DNA of 64,000 bases from Clostridium sp. Ade.TY (GTDB taxonomy: Bacteria; Bacillota; Clostridia; Clostridiales; Clostridiaceae), in the NCBI RefSeq assembly GCF_000498355.1, contig NZ_AVSV01000029.1, positions 181,098 to 245,097 on the forward strand, given 5' to 3'. The position numbers and the translations under genes are program-made. Within the stretch, counting starts at the first letter, position 1, and every line of letters starts with the position of its first letter. The notes beneath the pieces are model-generated. The model saw only the letters and a list, made by a program, of their open reading frames with translations. It made no database searches and was not told where the DNA came from. Positions 62,916 to 64,000 of the stretch are shown piece by piece.

Positions 62916-63605
62916 CTATTCCTTTATAAACTTAGGATTAAAACATATAAAGTCAGCTGCTGTCATTATATATTCTACCCCATCAAATTCACCTTCTAGT
63001 ACTCTATTTAAACATTTTCCATGAAGATGTCCATATATAACCTTCTCAACACCATACTCTTTACATATTTCAGTAAATTGTGATGATTCAAACTTTTCAT
63101 TTGTTGGAGGATAATGAAGCATAACAATAAATTTATTAAAACCTTTTTTCTTTGCTTCATCAAGTGAAAGTTTAAGTCTTATTCCTTCTCTTGCATATAT
63201 TTTTTCATCATGAGCTGTAAATCTTTCAGTACCTGGACATATCCATCCTCTTGTACCACAAATTGCATAATCTCCATACTCATAAAAATTATTTTGCAAA
63301 AATTTAGTGTTCTCAAACATTTTATTTAGTTTGCTAATACTTCCCCACCAATAGTCATGATTACCTTTTGATATAATTTTTCTTCCTGGAAGCTTGTTTA
63401 TCCAATGAAGGTCTTCTTCACTTTCATCTGATTTCATTGCCCAAGATATATCTCCAGCAATTAAAACAGTATCTTCTTCTTTTATTTTTGATAACCAATT
63501 TTCTCTTATTTTTTCATGGTGATCCTTCCAATGTTCTCCAAAAATATCCATTGGTTTATCACCACTTAACGCCAAATGTAAATCTGATATAGCATATAAA
63601 GCCAT
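62916..63605 (-). CDS. Calcineurin-type metallophosphoesterase
   Basis: This 229-residue protein has all five metallophosphatase motifs in order: ISDLHLAL, AGDISWAM, KGNHDYWWGS, MLHYPPTNE and YGHLHG. These residues hold a two-metal centre that cleaves phosphomono- or phosphodiesters. The substrate is unknown. It has no signal peptide and is cytoplasmic. AAGGTG precedes the ATG at 63603-63605. It is the rightmost gene of the window. Confidence 0.88.
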   Translation of the reverse strand: MALYAISDLHLALSGDKPMDIFGEHWKDHHEKIRENWLSKIKEEDTVLIAGDISWAMKSDESEEDLHWINKLPGRKIISKGNHDYWWGSISKLNKMFENTKFLQNNFYEYGDYAICGTRGWICPGTERFTAHDEKIYAREGIRLKLSLDEAKKKGFNKFIVMLHYPPTNEKFESSQFTEICKEYGVEKVIYGHLHGKCLNRVLEGEFDGVEYIMTAADFICFNPKFIKE

Positions 63606-63821
63606 GTCTTAAAATCACCTTTCTATATATCTATATTTATCTATAAATAATGCATTTTATTAACTTATTCTATAAAAAATCAATAAAAAATTATTAATTC
63701 ATACAAAAAATCACTCTATATAGTATACACTATATTAATATTTTCCTATCATTTTATAAGTTACTAAATATTATATCATTATATACTTATCTTTTTCCAA
63801 TGAGTTTGTAAATATGTTAAA

Positions 63822-63856
63822 AAATAAAGTCTTCATACACTTTGAAGACCTTATTT
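63822..63856. terminator. Terminator-like hairpin at right edge
   Basis: AAATAA-GTCTTCA pairs with TGAAGAC-TTATTT with one mismatch. The gene it serves is outside the window. Confidence 0.6.
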
Positions 63857-63951
63857 ATATAAACTTATTTTATTCTTATTAAGTATTAAAATTTATATTA
63901 TTTTAACCTAAAAGTTTTTGATAAAACTTTTTATTCTTAAACTTAAATATA

Positions 63952-63986
63952 AAAAAACCTTGATAGGTAAAATACCAAGGTTTTTT
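63952..63986. terminator. Terminator-like hairpin at right edge, second
   Basis: AAAAAACCTTG and CAAGGTTTTTT form an 11-bp stem with an inner GGTA/TACC pairing. The orientation cannot be decided. Confidence 0.65.
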
Positions 63987-64000
63987 ATAAATAAAATTTA

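Larger units (their letters stand above)
63606..64000. other. Gene-free right edge with three hairpins
   Basis: Three terminator-like hairpins lie in a row: GTCTTCA/TGAAGAC (63822-63856), AAAGTTTT/AAAACTTT (about 63911-63930) and AAAAAACCTTG/CAAGGTTTTTT (63952-63986). They presumably end one or more genes beyond the window. No coding sequence was seen. Confidence 0.6.

Noticed and set aside
1..64000. Insertion sequences, prophage or integrated elements
   Set aside because: No transposase, integrase, phage structural gene or flanking tRNA target was found. Base composition looks even throughout, apart from the Gly/Thr/Pro-rich giant gene.

Overview
This is a low-GC, A/T-rich Firmicutes chromosome segment. 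Clostridial-type ribosome binding sites, AGA-rich coding, a leucyl T-box, AdhE, sporulation-type surface genes and a kdu/PTS uronate operon all point to Clostridium sensu stricto. I do not assign a species. About four fifths of the genes lie on the minus strand. I saw no tRNA, rRNA, insertion sequence, CRISPR array or prophage.

Layout. 1-6.6 kb: the N-terminus of an OmpR-type response regulator (cut by the window edge), three small envelope or unknown genes, a LevR-like PTS regulator that lacks its AAA+ domain, a YgjP-type metalloprotease, a transaldolase/FSA-family aldolase and a transketolase C-terminal remnant. 6.7-24.6 kb: what looks like a spore-surface island. A minus-strand gene train encodes stand-alone SPOCS (DUF3794) proteins, a DUF11x2-SPOCS protein, a His/Cys-rich protein and a 2762-residue protein with about 17 DUF11 repeats and a terminal SPOCS domain. 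None has a signal peptide or LPXTG motif. Divergent from it is a plus-strand array of four paralogues, three of them Cys-rich, each behind a sigma-K-like -10 (CATANNNTA). Three of the four share an ACGTAGG terminator stem.

24.6-30 kb: a tight three-gene operon of a ZorA/MotA-like channel with a long coiled tail, a ZorB/MotB-like OmpA protein and a 1056-residue helical protein. 30-39 kb: the potassium transporter kup, two paralogous membrane proteins, a small Ser/Arg/Tyr repeat protein with a sigma-K-like promoter followed by a Hanks-type kinase, an APH-fold kinase, pyridoxine kinase and YitT. 39-42 kb: T-box-controlled leuS.

42-53 kb: a complete hyaluronate/chondroitin-type disaccharide operon. 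A mannose-family PTS (IIA, IIB, IIC, IID and a YajC-like protein) imports the unsaturated disaccharide. Ugl (GH88) splits it. KduI and KduD convert the uronate to 2-keto-3-deoxygluconate. KdgK and the aldolase take this to pyruvate and glyceraldehyde 3-phosphate. A cytoplasmic heparinase II/III-type lyase and a LacI regulator follow. A consensus TTGACA-N17-TATAAT promoter is followed by two AAACCGATTT operators, and the same motif precedes lacI.

53-64 kb: adhE, a spermidine-synthase-like methyltransferase, an IscA/HesB-like protein, an operon of DUF4116-like repeats, MoxR ATPase and VWA/metallopeptidase-like protein, a RelA/SpoT-type small alarmone synthetase and a metallophosphoesterase.

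The best candidates for undescribed biology are the DUF11-SPOCS giant-protein locus, the Ser/Arg repeat protein with its adjacent kinase, and the ZorAB-like three-gene operon.
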